Below are positions 61,918-64,000 of a stretch of DNA of 64,000 nt, piece by piece. Each line of letters opens with the position of its first letter. The stretch's first letter is position 1. Made by a program: the position numbers and the translations under genes. The notes under the pieces are model-generated. The model had not been told where the DNA came from. It did not search any database and saw only the letters and a program-made list of their open reading frames with translations. This DNA is from Streptomyces sclerotialus. Lineage in GTDB: Bacteria; Actinomycetota; Actinomycetes; Streptomycetales; Streptomycetaceae. Location: NCBI GenBank assembly GCA_000719105.1, contig JODX01000023.1, forward strand, positions 37,389 through 101,388, read 5' to 3'.

Positions 61918-63207
61918 ATGCGCGTCTTGATCGTGGTGTGGCCCCTGACCGCCCACCTGAACCCGGCTCTCCCCCTCGCCCACGCCCTCCAGGGCGCCGG
62001 CCACGAGGTCCGCATCGCCTCACATCCCGACCTGTCACCGGCCATCACGGGGGCAGGGCTGCACGCGATCCCGCTCGGCACCCCGCAGACCATCGCGGCC
62101 CCCTACACCGTCGGCGACCATCTGCTCCCCCAGGACACGGTGGACCGGCTCGCGAAGGCGCTGTCCGTCTCGCCCGACGTCGAGGCCGACGTCTGGGCCA
62201 CGCTCAGCACGTACACGCTGGCGTCCTCGCGGATATTCCACCCGGCCGACGCCTCGGGCACCGCCGGGTGGGGCGGAGTGGACGACCTGGTGGCGGTGGC
62301 GCGTGCCTGGCGGCCGGATCTGGTGTTGTGGGACCCGAACTGGCCGGGCGCGGCGGTCGCCGCGCGAGCCTGCGGCGCCGCGCAGGGCCGGATCCTGTGG
62401 GGCCGCGACTTCCTGGGGTGGGCGGACCACCGGGCCACAGCACACCGGGAGGAACTGACGGCCGCGGGTCTGGCGCACCCGGTCGCCGAGATCGTCCGTC
62501 CGGCCGCGGAGCGGCACGGGGTCGAGGTCGACGACGAGCTGCTGCTGGGCCAGTTCACGCTCGATCCGACGCCGGCGGACATGCGGCTGGAGAGCCGCGC
62601 CCGTACCGTGCCGATCCGCCGCATCCCCTACTCCGGCGCCGCCGAGGTCCCCGGCTGGCTGTGCACCACGCCCGAACGGCCCAGGGTGGCCCTCTCGCTC
62701 GGCGTGACACAGCGGATGTTCGACAACGACCGGGTGATGATCCCGGCGCTGCTCGACACGGTGGACGGCCTCGACATCGAGGTGATCGCCACGCTGGACT
62801 CCTCCCAACTGGCCGGCCTTCGCGTCCCCGACAACGTCCGCACCGTCGACTACCTTCCGCTGAACCTGCTCCTGCCGAGCTGCTCGGCGATCATCCACCA
62901 CGGTGGCATCGGGACGTTCACGGCCGCCGTCGCGCATCGTGTGCCGCAGCTCTCGGTCGTCGACGACCGGGGCATCGCGTACGCCGCGCACGCCCATTAC
63001 GCGGTGCGCCACGGGGCGGGCCTGTACGCGCACCCGGGGCACCTGTCGGCCGCGGAGATGCGTCAAGGACTGCTGCGGCTGCTGTCCGAGCCGTCGTTCC
63101 GGGAGGGGGCCGCACGGTTGCACGCCGACTGGCTGGCGATGCCGAGTCCTCTGGACACCGTCCCGGTGCTGGAGGAGCTGGTCGCCGGCCGCCGGGGCTC
63201 GAGCTGA
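61918..63207 (+). CDS. Glycosyltransferase (GT1, GT-B fold)
   Basis: A 429-residue antibiotic glycosyltransferase. The N-terminal acceptor domain starts MRVLIVVWPLTAHLNPALP, and the C-terminal donor site reads CSAIIHHGGIGTFTAAVAH. It would attach the C-methylated deoxysugar to the aglycone. It is the only glycosyltransferase in the window; more may lie beyond the right edge. The ATG follows AGAGGAGC. Confidence 0.92.
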   Translation: MRVLIVVWPLTAHLNPALPLAHALQGAGHEVRIASHPDLSPAITGAGLHAIPLGTPQTIAAPYTVGDHLLPQDTVDRLAKALSVSPDVEADVWATLSTYTLASSRIFHPADASGTAGWGGVDDLVAVARAWRPDLVLWDPNWPGAAVAARACGAAQGRILWGRDFLGWADHRATAHREELTAAGLAHPVAEIVRPAAERHGVEVDDELLLGQFTLDPTPADMRLESRARTVPIRRIPYSGAAEVPGWLCTTPERPRVALSLGVTQRMFDNDRVMIPALLDTVDGLDIEVIATLDSSQLAGLRVPDNVRTVDYLPLNLLLPSCSAIIHHGGIGTFTAAVAHRVPQLSVVDDRGIAYAAHAHYAVRHGAGLYAHPGHLSAAEMRQGLLRLLSEPSFREGAARLHADWLAMPSPLDTVPVLEELVAGRRGSS

Positions 63208-63260
63208 TCCGGGCGGCGCCCCGACCGTGGTCCGAATCCGTGTGCCGGTTCCGGAGCCGG

Positions 63261-63292
63261 TCGAGAGGCGCTCAAGGCAGCGCCTCGACACT
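63261..63292 (+). promoter_or_regulatory. SARP-type operator/promoter of the ahcY gene
   Basis: Plus strand: TCGAGAG, four bases, TCAAGGC, eight bases, GACACT, 37 bp before the ATG. Confidence 0.68.
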
Positions 63293-63314
63293 CACCATGC
63301 CCGTCACCCCCTGA

Positions 63315-64000
<686 letters not shown>

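Overview
The window is high-GC, densely packed actinobacterial DNA. Third-position G/C bias, GTG and TTG starts, four-base ATGA overlaps, SARP and TTA-codon regulation and the gene families all point to Streptomyces. No tRNA, rRNA, CRISPR array, integrase or IS element was seen. No gap between genes exceeds 300 bp.

Layout. (1) 1-7.6 kb, housekeeping and accessory: the end of a qcrB-type cytochrome b, a cytochrome oxidase operon (ctaD, ctaF, SDR), an acetate kinase-family gene, and a divergent LysR/MFS exporter pair. (2) 7.6-14.1 kb, a ferric-siderophore uptake operon (ATPase, binding lipoprotein, fused double permease, C39-like protein) behind a candidate iron box, next to an AraC regulator. 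(3) 14.3-22.1 kb, the minimal type II PKS, all on the minus strand: SARP activator, acyl-CoA carboxylase beta subunit, KS-alpha, KS-beta/CLF, ACP, acyltransferase and a small DUF6059-like protein. (4) 22.4-27.0 kb, on the plus strand and set inside the PKS locus: a putative RiPP precursor translationally coupled to a fused RRE/E1-like/YcaO cyclodehydratase, followed by a histidine kinase and a response regulator that carries a TTA codon. (5) 26.9-38.8 kb: phosphopantetheinyl transferase, an ACP-AT fusion, acyl-CoA dehydrogenase, fatty-acyl-AMP ligase, carboxylase epsilon subunit, ABM-type oxygenase, didomain aromatase/cyclase, a Ser-type KSIII, citramalate synthase and alpha-methylacyl-CoA racemase. 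(6) 38.8-64 kb, tailoring, sugar, resistance and export: epoxide hydrolase, two SDRs, a nucleotidylyltransferase, a nearly complete NDP-2,6-dideoxy-3-C-methylhexose pathway, three AlkZ-like DNA glycosylases, an MFS exporter, three O-methyltransferases, two P450s, a glycosyltransferase and S-adenosylhomocysteinase, which is cut by the window edge.

How it works together (inference). The genes fit a glycosylated, O-methylated, oxidised aromatic polyketide. The citramalate synthase and methylacyl-CoA racemase suggest a branched, alpha-methyl acyl starter. Three AlkZ-family glycosylases are the known self-resistance signature of DNA-alkylating products (azinomycin, hedamycin, trioxacarcin, LL-D49194), so a trioxacarcin/LL-D49194-like compound is the best guess.

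The strongest regulatory signal is a repeated operator: two heptamers like TCGAGCG, 11 bp apart, then 8 bp, then a -10-like hexamer. I find it, with varying quality, upstream of about 16 genes from KS-alpha to the S-adenosylhomocysteinase gene. It matches known SARP sites and outlines a cluster-wide regulon. The YcaO/two-component block lacks these sites, so it may be a separate RiPP system nested in the PKS cluster.
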